Source: a virus. From it: a DNA stretch of 24,625 bases. The number at the start of each line of letters is the position of its first letter. Position 1 is the stretch's first letter. The notes below the pieces were generated by a model that saw only the letters and a list, made by a program, of their open reading frames with translations, did no database searches and was not told the origin of the DNA. A program made the position numbers and the translations under genes. This document shows, one piece after another, positions 6,266-16,900 of the stretch. Where the stretch lies: IMG/VR virus record IMGVR_UViG_3300023084_000123, positions 1-24,625 of that record; one strand, given 5' to 3'.

Positions 6266-6653
6266 CATCGGAGCAGAGCAGTACGTAGCCGCATACAAGA
6301 AAATACGTGAGGCTATAAAAGAGAAAGAGAGTGCTTTTAAACAAGAGATAGCTGACCTGAAGGAGAAGCAGCAGATCCTTAGCACCAAGCTACTTGAGTT
6401 TTGTAATGAGCACAATCTGGATAGCATCAAAACCAGCGAAGGTACTGTATCTCGTAGGGTCATCACCAAGTTCTGGTGTAGTGACTGGGATCAGATGCAC
6501 ACCTTTATTAAAGAGAACGACGCTATGCACCTACTAGAAGCTAGGTTACATCAGGCTAATCTTAAGCAGTTCTTACAAGATAACCCTGACAAGATGCCTA
6601 TTGGGTTGCAGAGCAATAGTGAATATGCAGTATCAGTCCGTAAACGAAGTTAA
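6255..6653 (+). CDS. Hypothetical coiled-coil protein, 132 aa
   Basis: A 132-residue protein. Residues about 8-50 are strongly charged and helical with heptad spacing (KIREAIKEKESAFKQEIADL), predicting a coiled coil. A compact domain follows with LDSIKTSEGTVSRRVIT, aromatic residues (FWCSDWDQM) and an EARLHQANLKQFL helix, and the end is basic (SVRKRS). The layout, helical N-terminus then a strand-rich 'SIKTSEGTVS' segment, is reminiscent of siphophage Gp157-type proteins and of small proteins often placed beside phage single-strand binding or recombination genes, but I cannot assign a family. ATG 6255 overlaps the previous gene, and the putative ssDNA-binding gene starts 15 bp after its stop. 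Possibly an accessory to that protein (inference). Confidence 0.8.
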   Translation: MEDNIGAEQYVAAYKKIREAIKEKESAFKQEIADLKEKQQILSTKLLEFCNEHNLDSIKTSEGTVSRRVITKFWCSDWDQMHTFIKENDAMHLLEARLHQANLKQFLQDNPDKMPIGLQSNSEYAVSVRKRS

Positions 6654-6668
6654 TCTCAAGGAGAACAA

Positions 6669-7565
6669 ATGGGAAACGTAGCAATCTTTAAAGATAAAAC
6701 CGCAGTTGCTAACACAAGCAAGCGAGAGCTTAGTGAACTGTCCAAGTCGCTAATGAAGAAATCAAGTGTCACTAATCGACGCTTGCAAGTACAACCAAAC
6801 GGCACATTCAAACGGGTCATCAACGGAGAGCAAATAGGTAACGCCGTGCGTGGTGAAGTCAATGTGATTATCGTTCACATGCTAGAAAATGTGTCACGTA
6901 TCTATTACAAAGAAAAGTTTGACCCTAAGAAAGAAGCCACATTACCTAACTGTTGGTCAAACATTGGTGACAAACCAGAGGCAGCGGCATCAGATAAACA
7001 AAGTGCTACATGCCTTACATGTCCACAGAACGTTAAGGGTTCTGGTGAGGGTGGTAGTGGTAGAGCATGTAGATTCCAACGTCGTGTATCTGTGATTCTT
7101 GAAGGCGATGAAACTGGTGCTGTGTACCAACTTAATATCCCTGCTAAGTCTCTATTCGGCAAGGGTGTTGATAACGTACATCCGTTCGAGTCATACGTGA
7201 AATACCTACTCGCTAACAACGAGAGTATTGATAATGTGATTACTAACGTAGCTTTTGATCCTAACGCAGACACGATGGAACTTGTGTTTACTCCTATGCG
7301 GCATGCTACTGATGGTGAGTACGAGTTAGTTAGGCAGGCACAAGCATCACCAGAAGCTAAAATGTACACCGCCATTACTGTGGCACAAGCAGATGGAGTT
7401 ACAAAGAAACCTAAAGAAGAGCCAAAGGTACAGCGTTCTGATGAGCCAGACGACGAGGATGAAGTAATTGAAGAACCTCAAGTCCGTGCAAAGAAGCCAG
7501 CTGAAGAAGCACCGAAGCCAAAGAAAGATGCCGCAGAAATCGTAGACGAGTGGTTGACTGAGTAA
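6669..7565 (+). CDS. Putative phage ssDNA-binding protein with four-Cys site
   Basis: A 298-residue protein. The N-terminus carries the peptide KRELSELSKSLM (residues 18-29), identical to one in the primase-helicase. The body has a strand-rich core (TFKRVINGEQIG, EVNVIIVHMLENVSRIYY). Four cysteines follow, C95-x19-C115-x2-C118-x15-C134, within CLTCPQNVKGSGEGGSG and RACRFQRRVSV, probably a zinc site as in T4 gp32-like proteins. AVYQLNIPAKSLFG and a YVKYLLANNE helix come next. From about residue 240 the chain is a disordered, alternately acidic and basic tail ending DEWLTE, as in many SSBs. Position next to the primase-helicase and in one unit with it fits an SSB role. The function is inferred, not proven; other possibilities are a replisome scaffold or recombination mediator. 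RBS AAGGAGA precedes ATG 6669. Confidence 0.6.
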   Translation: MGNVAIFKDKTAVANTSKRELSELSKSLMKKSSVTNRRLQVQPNGTFKRVINGEQIGNAVRGEVNVIIVHMLENVSRIYYKEKFDPKKEATLPNCWSNIGDKPEAAASDKQSATCLTCPQNVKGSGEGGSGRACRFQRRVSVILEGDETGAVYQLNIPAKSLFGKGVDNVHPFESYVKYLLANNESIDNVITNVAFDPNADTMELVFTPMRHATDGEYELVRQAQASPEAKMYTAITVAQADGVTKKPKEEPKVQRSDEPDDEDEVIEEPQVRAKKPAEEAPKPKKDAAEIVDEWLTE

Positions 7566-7795
7566 TGGGCTACGGTTACAGCATACGGTTGATACAACTC
7601 AACAAAAGTGCCGACCGAAAGCTGTTAGGTGTTCGCTTGGGGAAACTGTGTATTAAGCATGACTTACCAGTTTCCTCGGTGGCTTCTAAATTGGGTGTGA
7701 GTAGACAGACAGTTTATAACTGGTTCATTGGTGCTACTCAACCCAAACCGGCTTTTGCTTCGCGTGTAGAAAATTTAATTAACCGCCTTAAATAA
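7565..7795 (+). CDS. Small helix-turn-helix DNA-binding protein
   Basis: A 76-residue protein with one XRE/Cro-like HTH in the second half: DLPVSSVASKLGVSRQTVYN (about residues 33-52), where VASKLGVSRQTVYNW is a textbook turn and recognition helix, then GATQPKPAFASRVENLINRL. The N-terminal ~30 residues form another helix. Its ATG overlaps the preceding stop (TAATG), and it lies 11 bp before the primase-helicase gene. Embedded in a replication operon, it may be an autoregulator of that unit (the inverted repeat over the -35 at 5922-5936 is an obvious test site) or an origin-binding protein. Family call is good; target is inference. Confidence 0.85.
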   Translation: MGYGYSIRLIQLNKSADRKLLGVRLGKLCIKHDLPVSSVASKLGVSRQTVYNWFIGATQPKPAFASRVENLINRLK

Positions 7796-7806
7796 GAGAG
7801 CGACTT

Positions 7807-10629
7807 ATGGATCTACTTAATACAGTACAGCCGTCCACTGGGTGGTTTTGCGTATTAGGTATAAAAGAAGACAAATCACCACAACAACATCTGGTACAGA
7901 CAAGAGAGGAAGTAGATGAAATCGTTAAGGATCTTGTTGCTGATAATTGGAATGTATTTTTTGCAGTTGCCAAGTTTGCAACAGGGGAAAACCGTAGAAA
8001 AGAAAATGTCCAGTTACTTAAGTCTTTTTGGGTAGACATAGATTGCGGTGAATCTAAAGCTGTAGTTAATCCTGATACCGGCAAACCCGCTGGTTATATA
8101 GATCAAGCTACCGGACTGACCGCACTTAAAGAGTTCTGCGAGAAGATAGGATTACCTGACCCAATCGTAGTTAATTCTGGTAGAGGCATACACGCATACT
8201 GGCCTTTGCTTGAGGAGTTAACACGGCAGGAATGGGAACCTGTAGCACGTAGGATTCGGGATTTATGTGTAACTCATAACTTTTATGCCGATGGCGCAGT
8301 TACAGCTGACGCGGCTAGGATTCTTAGGGTACCTAACACTTATAACTTTAAAGACGATACTCCTAAAGAAGTAACCATATTGGAGGAAGCAGAACCCACA
8401 TCTATTGTGGATATGCGCGAGTTATTAGGTGTAGAGGAAGGGCTAGAAGAAGCGCCAAAACGAGAGTTGTCTGAACTAAGCAAGTCTCTGATGGCTAATT
8501 ATTCTTCTTCCTTCACTAAGATCATGGTGCGTAAGGATAGCTGTCAACAGCTTATAAGTTGTTATAAAGATCGTGCGACCCTTTCGGAGCCTAGATGGTT
8601 TAACGCATTGGCGATAGCTAAGTTTTGTAGTGATAAAGACAAAGCTATTCACAAGCTATCAAAAGACCATCCAGACTACGACCCTGCTACTACAGAGGAA
8701 AAGATTGAGCACATCAAAGGCCCACATGGTTGCGTGGAGTTTGAGAAGTCAAACCCAGGTGGTTGTGAAGGCTGCCCACACAAGGGGCTTATTACATCGC
8801 CAATACAGCTAGGCAAACAAATCCTAGAAGCGAACGAGGAAGACAATACCGTAGTAGTCGCCAGTGAGGAGGAAGGGGAAGAAGATGAAGTCCATGTTAT
8901 TCCTAAATATCCAGACCCTTACTTCAGGGGCAAAAACGGGGGAGTATACCTGAACCCCTTGGATGAAGACGAAGAGCCCATATGTATATACGAGCATGAC
9001 TTATATGTAGTTAAACGTATGCGCGATCCAGATCGTGGCGACATGGTGGTTATCAAGTTACACCTGCCTGCGGATGGTGTGCGTCAGTTTGCGATTGAAG
9101 CTGCGTTGATGTCGAAGCTATCGGACTTAGCGTCTGAGTTAGCTAGGCATGGGGTTATAACTTTGGGAAGAAAGAAATCAGAACTAGTAGCCATGTATAT
9201 AGCTGGTATGACTAGGCACTTACAATATACAAAGAAAGCGGAGGTTATGAGAACACAGTTTGGATGGGCTGATAATGACAGCAAGTTTATTTTGGGCGAT
9301 AGAGAGATTACAGCTAATGGTATTTACCATAGCCCTCCATCACACGTAACAGATCAACTCGCAAGTATGATACATAAAGCGGGTTCGTTTGATAGGTGGA
9401 AAGAGATATGGCATCTGTACGGTAGAGAAGGTATGGAGTCTAAAGCGTTTGCCGCGCTAAGTGCGTTCGGTTCGCCCCTTTACAAATTTACTGGGCATAG
9501 TGGGGGCATGCTTAGTTTGGTAAACCCAGAGTCTGGTACAGGTAAAACAACAGTCTTACATATGATTAACAGCGTGATCGGAGACCCTAAAGCACTATGT
9601 GGGCAACCAAAGGACACACTCAACGCGCTGTATATGAAGATGGGTATATTGAATAATCTTTGCTATACACAAGACGAAATTACCAATATGCCAGCTAAGA
9701 CTCTATCGGATTTTGTATATGGTCTTTCGCAGGGTAAAGGTAAGGATCGTCTTACTAGTCATGCGGAGTTAAGGCGCAATATATCTATTTGGAATCAGAT
9801 AGGTGTTACTACATCAAACTCTCCTGCAATAGATAAGTTAGGAGCGTTAAAGGCTTCTCCTGATGGCGAACTCATGCGGATTATAGAATACACAGTACAC
9901 CCAGATACCGTTATAGATGTAGAGGTAGGTAAGCAGGGGTTTAGTATAGATTTGATGCGCAACTATGGTCATGCAGGGGAAGTGTATTTCCAGTACCTAG
10001 TTAGTAACCTAGAAGAAGTTAAAGAACTACTAACTCACGTACAGAGAAAGTTTGATAAAGAACTTAAGTTAACCCAGCGGGAAAGATTCTGGTCTGCAAT
10101 GGCAGCAGCTAATATAGCTGGTGGAATAATAGCTAAGAACGTAGGGCTGATTGAATGGGACTTGGCGCGTCTGTATAAATGGACTTGCGATATGATTCAA
10201 GACTTACGGCAGGAAGTTAAGCCCCCTACAACTAATGGCTTTGCGATACTTGGTGACTATTTAAATACTTATATCAACAATACATTAGTCTGTGATGATG
10301 GGCTTGACCAACGTAGCAATATGAATGCGTTGCCTAGAATGCTACCTAAGAATGAACTACTCATACGTATGGAGCCAGATACAAACAAAGTTTTTGTTAC
10401 TACTAAACACTTCAAAAAATACTGTGCGGATAACCAAATATCGTATAAAGAAACTATAAACTTACTAAAAAACGAAGGTTACTTTATAGGTAACATGAAC
10501 AAACGCCTGTCGAAAGGCATGAAGATAACCACGCCAGCAGTTAGTTGTTTGTGTTTTGACATTAGCGATAGCGAGATAGCACAAAACATTATAGATAGCG
10601 AAGATGATAATCGAGAAGGTGCAGTATGA
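7807..10629 (+). CDS. Primase-polymerase (AEP) fused to SF3/D5-like helicase
   Basis: A 940-residue replication protein. Residues ~1-210 form an archaeo-eukaryotic-type primase: SFWVDIDCG with D77 and D79, NSGRGIHAYWPL with H129 (sxH motif), and DAARILRVPNTYNF with R171/R174. A linker follows that contains KRELSELSKSLM (218-229), the same peptide as in the putative ssDNA-binding protein. Residues ~305-325 hold C..F....GGCEGCPHK, a likely zinc element of primase C-terminal regions. An acidic linker leads to the ATPase: Walker A ESGTGKTT (K580), Walker B YTQDE (D623-E624), then GLSQGKGKDRLTSHAELR and VTTSNSPAI (sensor-like Asn), as in D5/DUF927-type SF3 helicases. It should synthesise primers and unwind DNA at the phage fork with the family A polymerase. 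All key residues look intact. Confidence 0.92.
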   Translation: MDLLNTVQPSTGWFCVLGIKEDKSPQQHLVQTREEVDEIVKDLVADNWNVFFAVAKFATGENRRKENVQLLKSFWVDIDCGESKAVVNPDTGKPAGYIDQATGLTALKEFCEKIGLPDPIVVNSGRGIHAYWPLLEELTRQEWEPVARRIRDLCVTHNFYADGAVTADAARILRVPNTYNFKDDTPKEVTILEEAEPTSIVDMRELLGVEEGLEEAPKRELSELSKSLMANYSSSFTKIMVRKDSCQQLISCYKDRATLSEPRWFNALAIAKFCSDKDKAIHKLSKDHPDYDPATTEEKIEHIKGPHGCVEFEKSNPGGCEGCPHKGLITSPIQLGKQILEANEEDNTVVVASEEEGEEDEVHVIPKYPDPYFRGKNGGVYLNPLDEDEEPICIYEHDLYVVKRMRDPDRGDMVVIKLHLPADGVRQFAIEAALMSKLSDLASELARHGVITLGRKKSELVAMYIAGMTRHLQYTKKAEVMRTQFGWADNDSKFILGDREITANGIYHSPPSHVTDQLASMIHKAGSFDRWKEIWHLYGREGMESKAFAALSAFGSPLYKFTGHSGGMLSLVNPESGTGKTTVLHMINSVIGDPKALCGQPKDTLNALYMKMGILNNLCYTQDEITNMPAKTLSDFVYGLSQGKGKDRLTSHAELRRNISIWNQIGVTTSNSPAIDKLGALKASPDGELMRIIEYTVHPDTVIDVEVGKQGFSIDLMRNYGHAGEVYFQYLVSNLEEVKELLTHVQRKFDKELKLTQRERFWSAMAAANIAGGIIAKNVGLIEWDLARLYKWTCDMIQDLRQEVKPPTTNGFAILGDYLNTYINNTLVCDDGLDQRSNMNALPRMLPKNELLIRMEPDTNKVFVTTKHFKKYCADNQISYKETINLLKNEGYFIGNMNKRLSKGMKITTPAVSCLCFDISDSEIAQNIIDSEDDNREGAV

Positions 10630-10798
10630 CATTGACTGGACTAAGTTTAAGCGGGGGACATCATTCTTTATCCCCTGTTTGAACCCAGTGCAAGCCAGAC
10701 GTAGCATACTTGAAGTCACTAAACGCTTGAAATATAAGGTTTTATTTAAGGTCGTTATCGAGGACGGAGTGAGGGGTTTACGGATTTGGAAATTATAA
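10604..10798 (+). CDS. Small hypothetical protein, 64 aa
   Basis: A 64-residue basic protein starting MIIEKVQYDIDWTKFKRGTS, followed by FFIPCLNPVQARRSILEVTK and ending GVRGLRIWKL. The pattern (strand, FxxGTSFFIPC, helix, then basic strand) looks like a compact alpha/beta fold that I believe recurs in phage genomes next to replication genes, but its function is unknown to me. The ATG lies 26 bp inside the primase-helicase gene, so it is probably translationally coupled; no clear ribosome site precedes it. It is the last plus-strand gene before the terminator. No catalytic motif is visible. Confidence 0.75.
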   Translation: MIIEKVQYDIDWTKFKRGTSFFIPCLNPVQARRSILEVTKRLKYKVLFKVVIEDGVRGLRIWKL

Positions 10799-10885
10799 GT
10801 AGAATTGGGCTTAGCTATACATCTTCCTCCGTGTAGCATTACGGATTACAGATTCGCTCCTGTGGTTCGTTCTCTTGTGTTGTGG
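10799..10885. other. Short non-coding gap before the terminator
   Basis: This stretch contains no convincing ORF, tRNA or promoter. A 9-base word TTACGGATT occurs twice nearby (about 10779 and 10840), which is weak. It separates the rightward replication arm from the leftward virion arm. Confidence 0.6.
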
Positions 10886-10917
10886 ACCCCCTAGTGAAAG
10901 CTAGGGGGTTTTCTTTT
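10886..10917 (+). terminator. Strong intrinsic terminator of the replication arm
   Basis: ACCCCCTAG (10886-10894) pairs perfectly with CTAGGGGGT (10901-10909), giving a 9-bp stem. The loop is TGAAAG, where a T-G wobble would close a GAAA tetraloop. TTTTCTTTT follows directly. Read on the minus strand the hairpin is not followed by a T-run, so it mainly stops plus-strand transcripts. The stop codon of the leftward giant gene (10916-10918) lies at the end of the T-tract. Confidence 0.93.
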
Positions 10918-13900
10918 ATTCCTTGTAGCTTTTGCCAGCTTTCTTAGCGCGACGCTGTATCATTTCTGCTTCTTCCTGACTAACTCCACTGCGTCGTTTT
11001 GGATCATTTGCTTCATCTATAAGCTCTTTATTTATATCCTCTATAGTTTCGTACACAGGTAGTTTAGCCGTTGGATACTTATCGTTGTGTACGTTTATAG
11101 CAGCCAGTATTTTAGCTCTTTCAGCCATGATTGTTTCTTCACTGGTTCCAGGGCGAGCTATTCTTAGATGCTTCAGCTCTCTCATATTATCTTTAAGTTG
11201 TCTTCTTAAGTTAGTTCTAGATGCTCTAGCTTCTCCAAGTACACGGGTCATACGAAGTTCAGCATCTCTACGCTCGGAAATTTCTAATGGTTCTCTACCT
11301 ATAACGCGCATAAGCACTTCTTTGGTAGTCACATCTTCTGGAGGTCTAACTAAATTTTTAGTGTCTTTGTCTACCTCACCAACTTTAGCAAGGCGGTATG
11401 CTTCTGACGCGTCTTTAATATTAGGCAATGTATTTTTGAGCCCCTCTGCCATATTTCCCAAAGCCCTATCAAAATTACCTCTTACTAAGTCTGTACCTAC
11501 CTTTTCTACGAACGTACTAAAGTCTAATAATCTATCGTAACCAACACCTAGGAAAGAATCCGCTAACGATCCAAGTCTACCTCGCATGTCTAACGAAGCG
11601 GTGGGAGATCCATACAGACTAGGAGCTATCATGCTATCCATATTCAACATAGCTGCAAAGTTATAGCCAGTCGCCGTATCAATAACGCCATTAGTAAGCA
11701 TTAGTCGTAATTTTTCATTACCTACATTTTCAGGTAGCCACACTTCTTTCATCCACAGGGTAAAGTCATCTCTGTATATTGGGTCTCGTGTCTTTTCTGT
11801 GGGATCATCTTCGTCCATTTCGTTCAGTATCGCATTTATGATACTGGTAACGAGTGTGTAACCCATAACCCCCGTAGTGCCAGCAGTCAAAGCAGTTAAC
11901 GCAGAAAAGCTCATCAACTTTGTAAACGCTGCTTTTCTTTCTGCGGCTGGTAAATGTCTGATACCGCCAAGAGACATGGCTAAATTTCTAACCACGAACG
12001 CTATCGCTTGTAATCTAAAACTTTGAAGTCTAGAAGCGTTTCTAGCTAAGAACCCACCGACACCGCCAGCAGTTACAAGTTTATTAAACGCTTTATTAAA
12101 CCGGCTGTAGTCAAAAGCGATCTCTTTTGTATCTAGTTTAGCCGCTTCAAATATCTCTATTACTTGTTCTTCATTTAGCTCTATAGGTTTGCCATCTCTT
12201 TTAAGAGTTTTAACTTTAGCTTTATAGGCTTCTTCGACAGCAGCTAGATAAACAATCTCTCTAACGTGCCTCTCTGAATATCTAAATGGGAACGAAATTA
12301 ATTTACCTAACCTCCGCATACCGTTCTTAATAGGCGTAGTAGGCTGACCAATAGAACTCTCTGTAGGCGCGTAACCAGCAGACAAAAACTGCTCTAGGTA
12401 GTTAGTGCCAAACAGCCCCCTATTATTTGCATACTCATACGCTGCTTTTAAGAAAGGATTATTTTTTACTCTAGCTAAATTGCCTAGCGATCCAACCGCA
12501 GTATCTAACGATGTTTCGTTTATGTTATCAGCTGTAATGCTACCAGTAGCAATCTGTTGTGCGCCCTTACCTAGTGCTAAATAAGTACCTAGCGATTTTA
12601 AAGCGCCAAGGCCATACTTCTGAACTAAAACAGCCGGAGCAAAGGTAGCTAGTACGTTATAGTTTTGAATAGCTGTATCGACACCTAGCAATGAGGTATA
12701 GAAAATAGATTGTCCACTTAAATTTTCTAGCTTGCGTAAGAGTTCACTCTGTGGCTCTGGAGAAAACTCAGATTTAGTTCGTTGCTCTAGCTCGTCAATT
12801 ATTTTGTTAATTCGTACCTGATATGGTTGCCCTTTTACAGCATCTCTAGCTTGACTCAATACTAGCTCAGCATCTCGTTTCCTTCTTAATCTAGGCAACT
12901 GTGCAGAAGCAGCGCCCATGTAAAAACTAAATGCTCTAGCTTGATCGTAGCTATAACCAGGTGTTGCTTTTCGTTTAGCCAGTCGTGTGCGTAAGTCTCT
13001 ATCAGGCAACGTGGTCAAGTAAATATTTAGGATCTGATCCTTAATCTGCTCAACAACGTCAATAGTGTCTGTACTACCTAGTTTCTTAGTCTTTAAGTCT
13101 TCTAAGCTAGTGTATAAAGTACCAAGTAGATTGTCTGTATTCTCGTAAGTGTCACGCAGTTCTCTTCTATTGTTACCTATAGATATATTTGCTTCGTCAG
13201 GAGTTAAGCCTTGTGCTTGCATGTCTCTTTCAACCTGCATCCTAAACGCATCTCGCTCGGCTTCTTTTTCAAACGTCCACAAACCTTTATCTGGTCCGTC
13301 TGTTACTTTTATCCAGTAATCTCCAAATCTTAACAAAGGAAAATACACACCTTCGTCTCGAATCTGCTGGTACATCTTTTTAATCTTTGCCTCTACCTCT
13401 GACAATTCTTTTTCAGATATACCTAATTTTTTGATATTGCTAAGTTGTATCTCTTCGTTTCTGTTAAGCATGTCGGCATATACGTCACGTACCTCTTTAT
13501 ATATCTTGTGACCTTCAGCTTCTGCTCGTGTATCTGGTGAACCGGCAATTTGTTTGGTCCGTTTCATTTTGCCCAGTAGTTCCCATCTGGAATACACCGA
13601 CCGCATGTCTTTTGTTCTGCCGTCAATAGTAGACTGTATATCAGCTTTCTCAGCTTCAGTTAGGTTCTTGTCTGTTAAATCTTTTCGTAGTGCGACTAAA
13701 GCGGGGTCTTTTTGTATCGCCTCGACAATCGACTTATATTCTGACGGGTCAAACCTAATAACCGTAGAATCAGTCATTACTTCTTGTAGCAATCTACCAC
13801 CTACTGGGCTACCAAGAATAAACTCAGACAACTTATCGTATGTCTTTTGCCCAAGCTCAAGTATCTCTTGCCGTTCAAAGTTTAAACCGTCAATTTGCTT

Positions 13901-16900
13901 ATCAAGCCCGTCTGCTAGAGTGTTAAGACTTTTAATATTAGATTTTCTTAAAACTTCAAAAAGCGTAAACGTATCAGAAGACAGCAGTGCAGCGCCTAAT
14001 GTTTTATCGCCAAGCACGCTACCTAAATTCTTACCAGCAAACTCAGCGCCATCTTTACCTACATTATTATCTACGGATATGAACCCTTGATATACCTCTG
14101 TAAACGTTTGTGATGTTTCTGCATTCTCTAGTTTACGTTTTAATCTGTTTAGCAGGATTTCTGTATTTCTCCTGTTCACCGACCCCATTTTTTCGCCAGT
14201 CTCCATACCCTCAAGCGGAACTGCGGTACGTTCATAGAGCTCAGCGTCACTTAGAATATATTCTAAACCTCGCACTAAACCGTTATCTCGGTTGTAACCT
14301 GGGCCAAGAATATCTAAGATTGCGTTAACAAACTCAGATAACCACCTCTTAGCTTTACCCACCCAGCCTTTATCTTTTTCACTAGCCTTAACTAATAAGT
14401 CAGACCCATTAACCGCCCACCATTCACTAGGGTCAGTCTGACTATAAAACTTTAAAGACTCGGCATTAGAATCAAATATTGGGATTAGGTCACCTGGTTG
14501 CCTTGCCAAGTTTGACAGTTTTTCTACTTCTTTAATTAAAAGATCTGGGTTGTTACTAAGGTCTGGGTATTTTTGTATACTTTTTTGTGCAGCTTCTATA
14601 ATAGCTGGGCTTATATTTCGTAGTTCTACAGCAGAAGCTACAACCGTTCTAGCACGTAAATCACCCTCGTGCGCCAAGATAATAAGCTCATAAACCGCTC
14701 TTTTACCCTGCACCTTTCGCAAGTTTAAGTCTTGGGTTATGGCACGTTTTAGTTCACCAGCTGTATACACCCCTTGTTTTGCGTCATTAATATAACCATC
14801 AATAATTTTATTTTCTTCTGCTGTGAGGTCTGCGATTGTTGTATCTATTTCTTTGCGCCATTCATCGCGTATCGCTTCTCTTATATCATTAGGTAGAAAT
14901 TGCTCAGCACGGTGTAGTAGTTCATGGATACCGGCGCTAACGCTGTCAGTCCTATTTGTAAATAGGTATATAGTGCGCATAAAACCGCCAACATCAGGAT
15001 CTTTTGCACTACTAAAGAAAGCACCTTGAGCACCTGTTTTTGTCGCGCTTAGAGCATCTTTTTTGCTATCTATTTCTAACGCGAGGTTGTCTGCCAACCT
15101 TGGATTTTTTTCTAGTACCCATAGTAAAGCTCTATACGCTTTGTTGGCTGTTGTATTTGAGTTGGTGTCTTCTATGGCTTTAAGTAGTTGCTTCCTGATC
15201 TTAGAGTAATTTTTCCTACTTTCTCCACGAGGAATAACGTTTGTAGCTACTACTCTACGTCCAGGCTTACCATCAATCTGTTGCGTATCCATAACTACGT
15301 TGCCGTAGATGTTTCTAGATATGGTGCCTAGACGTTGTAAAAACTGTGCCTGACTAACTTGGGACGGTGCAACACTTTCTGCTTGTAGCTCTTTCTTAGC
15401 TGCGGCGATTAGTTTCTTAGCTGCTGCAACAGCATCGTTTCTCGTTGTGCCGACTACTGCTAGATTTTCGTAAGTAACATCTAAGAGTGGACCTTGGTCT
15501 TCTAGCACCCATAATGGCGCATCTCTCTCACCCGCTGGAGTTCGCACATCCCTAACAGCAACTTCAAGTCCGGTTTCGTTGTCTGTAATTACAGTACGCT
15601 GATTTGACGAGTCAATATCCATACCAGGACGACCCACATTTTCATTGCGCACAGTAAAGCCTGTTTTCTTGGGCGCTGGTTTTGCTTCTACTTCTGGCTC
15701 TTTTGCAGGAACTTCTTCAGGTTTTGTAGCTAAGTTACGCAACCTTTCTTTAACGCGATCAAACGAGGTATTTATATTTTCTTTTACCTCAGGGGTAACT
15801 CTTTTTGCCATGCGAGCAAACGTGTCATCTTTTAGTTGCTCTAATTGCTCAGTATATGTTTTACGTGGCGTAACCTCTGTTTCAACTTCTTCAGTTACTT
15901 CTACGTCGGAATCACGTGTGATATTTTTCTCTACGGTTTTAGTGTCAATCTTTCCTAAATCTCTAGCGACATCACCTAAACCAACTTGTTTTATATTTTT
16001 ATACCTATCCGTTTTAGTCTTTACAGGCTCATCTGTGTTCTTTAACTTATCTCTAGCTTCTTCGACTACTATTTTTTCTTCTGGAGTAGTTAAATCTAAA
16101 GTCTTTTTAGGCGCAGCTTTTTTAGCTTTTGGTTTTTTCGTTGGTTTTGCAACGGGTTCTGGCACGCGGACAGCGGCTTCGTCGTCAAACTCAGATACCT
16201 CTAAATCTAACTCTTGTTGTCTAAGAGGCGACGTATCTTCTGGTTCTTCAGCAACCTGTGTGTCATCCAACCAAATAATACGTTCCTGTTTTTGTTTCGC
16301 GCTAAGTTCTGGTCTATCTAAATCTAGCTCTAATTGATCTCCAGTAGGGGATCTCCTAACACCTTCAGAAACATCTAACCTACGCTGCATATCTTTAACA
16401 GCTTGTGGCACTCTACTAGGTGTTGCCTCATCTAATGCGTCAGAAAGTTGAGCTTCTTCTTGGTCTTTCGCGGCTGTTTGTTCTACGTTTTCTTGTGCTT
16501 CAAACTCTACTTTTTGTGTGGCGTCCGATTCTACGCCTTGAGCTTTGTCAATAACGTATTGGTAAACTAAAGCATCTATTTCCTCTCTAGATGCACCTTT
16601 TGCAAGTGAGTTGGCTACTGCATTTTTAAGTGGTTCTAAGTCTATACCCGCAGTTATTGTAGGATCTATGTCTTTTACCGCAGCGCTGATAATGTTCTCC
16701 GCCTGCCTAGCTCTAGACAAACTATTGCGTGTGGCTACTATATCTACCGGAGCTGTAATACCTTCTCCTAATGCCTCTAAAGCAAGCTCACCCATTTGGG
16801 CTTCTTCGCCTACCGCTTCCGCCGCTTGTTTCGCACCTAATGCGCCCCCTGTTCCTTGTATACCAAATTGAGTAGCTACATCGGCAGTAGCAGCAACGGA

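Noticed and set aside
6905-7375. 156-codon minus-strand ORF opposite the putative SSB gene
   Set aside because: Antisense shadow; no ribosome site and composition unlike the other genes, while the plus-strand frame has clear motifs and an RBS.
10465-10839. 124-codon minus-strand ORF over the 3' end of the primase-helicase and the 64-residue gene
   Set aside because: Overlaps two plausible plus-strand genes fully and has no recognisable domain or start signal.
10830-10880. tRNA-like words (GGTTCG and an ACGGATTACAGATTCG segment)
   Set aside because: No acceptor stem, D-arm or properly spaced T-loop on either strand; the base expected as conserved A58 is T.
15645-16337. 230-codon plus-strand ORF opposite the giant virion gene
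   Set aside because: Ser/Phe/Val-rich antisense reading of a low-complexity Lys/Glu/Pro region; the minus-strand frame is continuous over 7 kb and has protein-like features.
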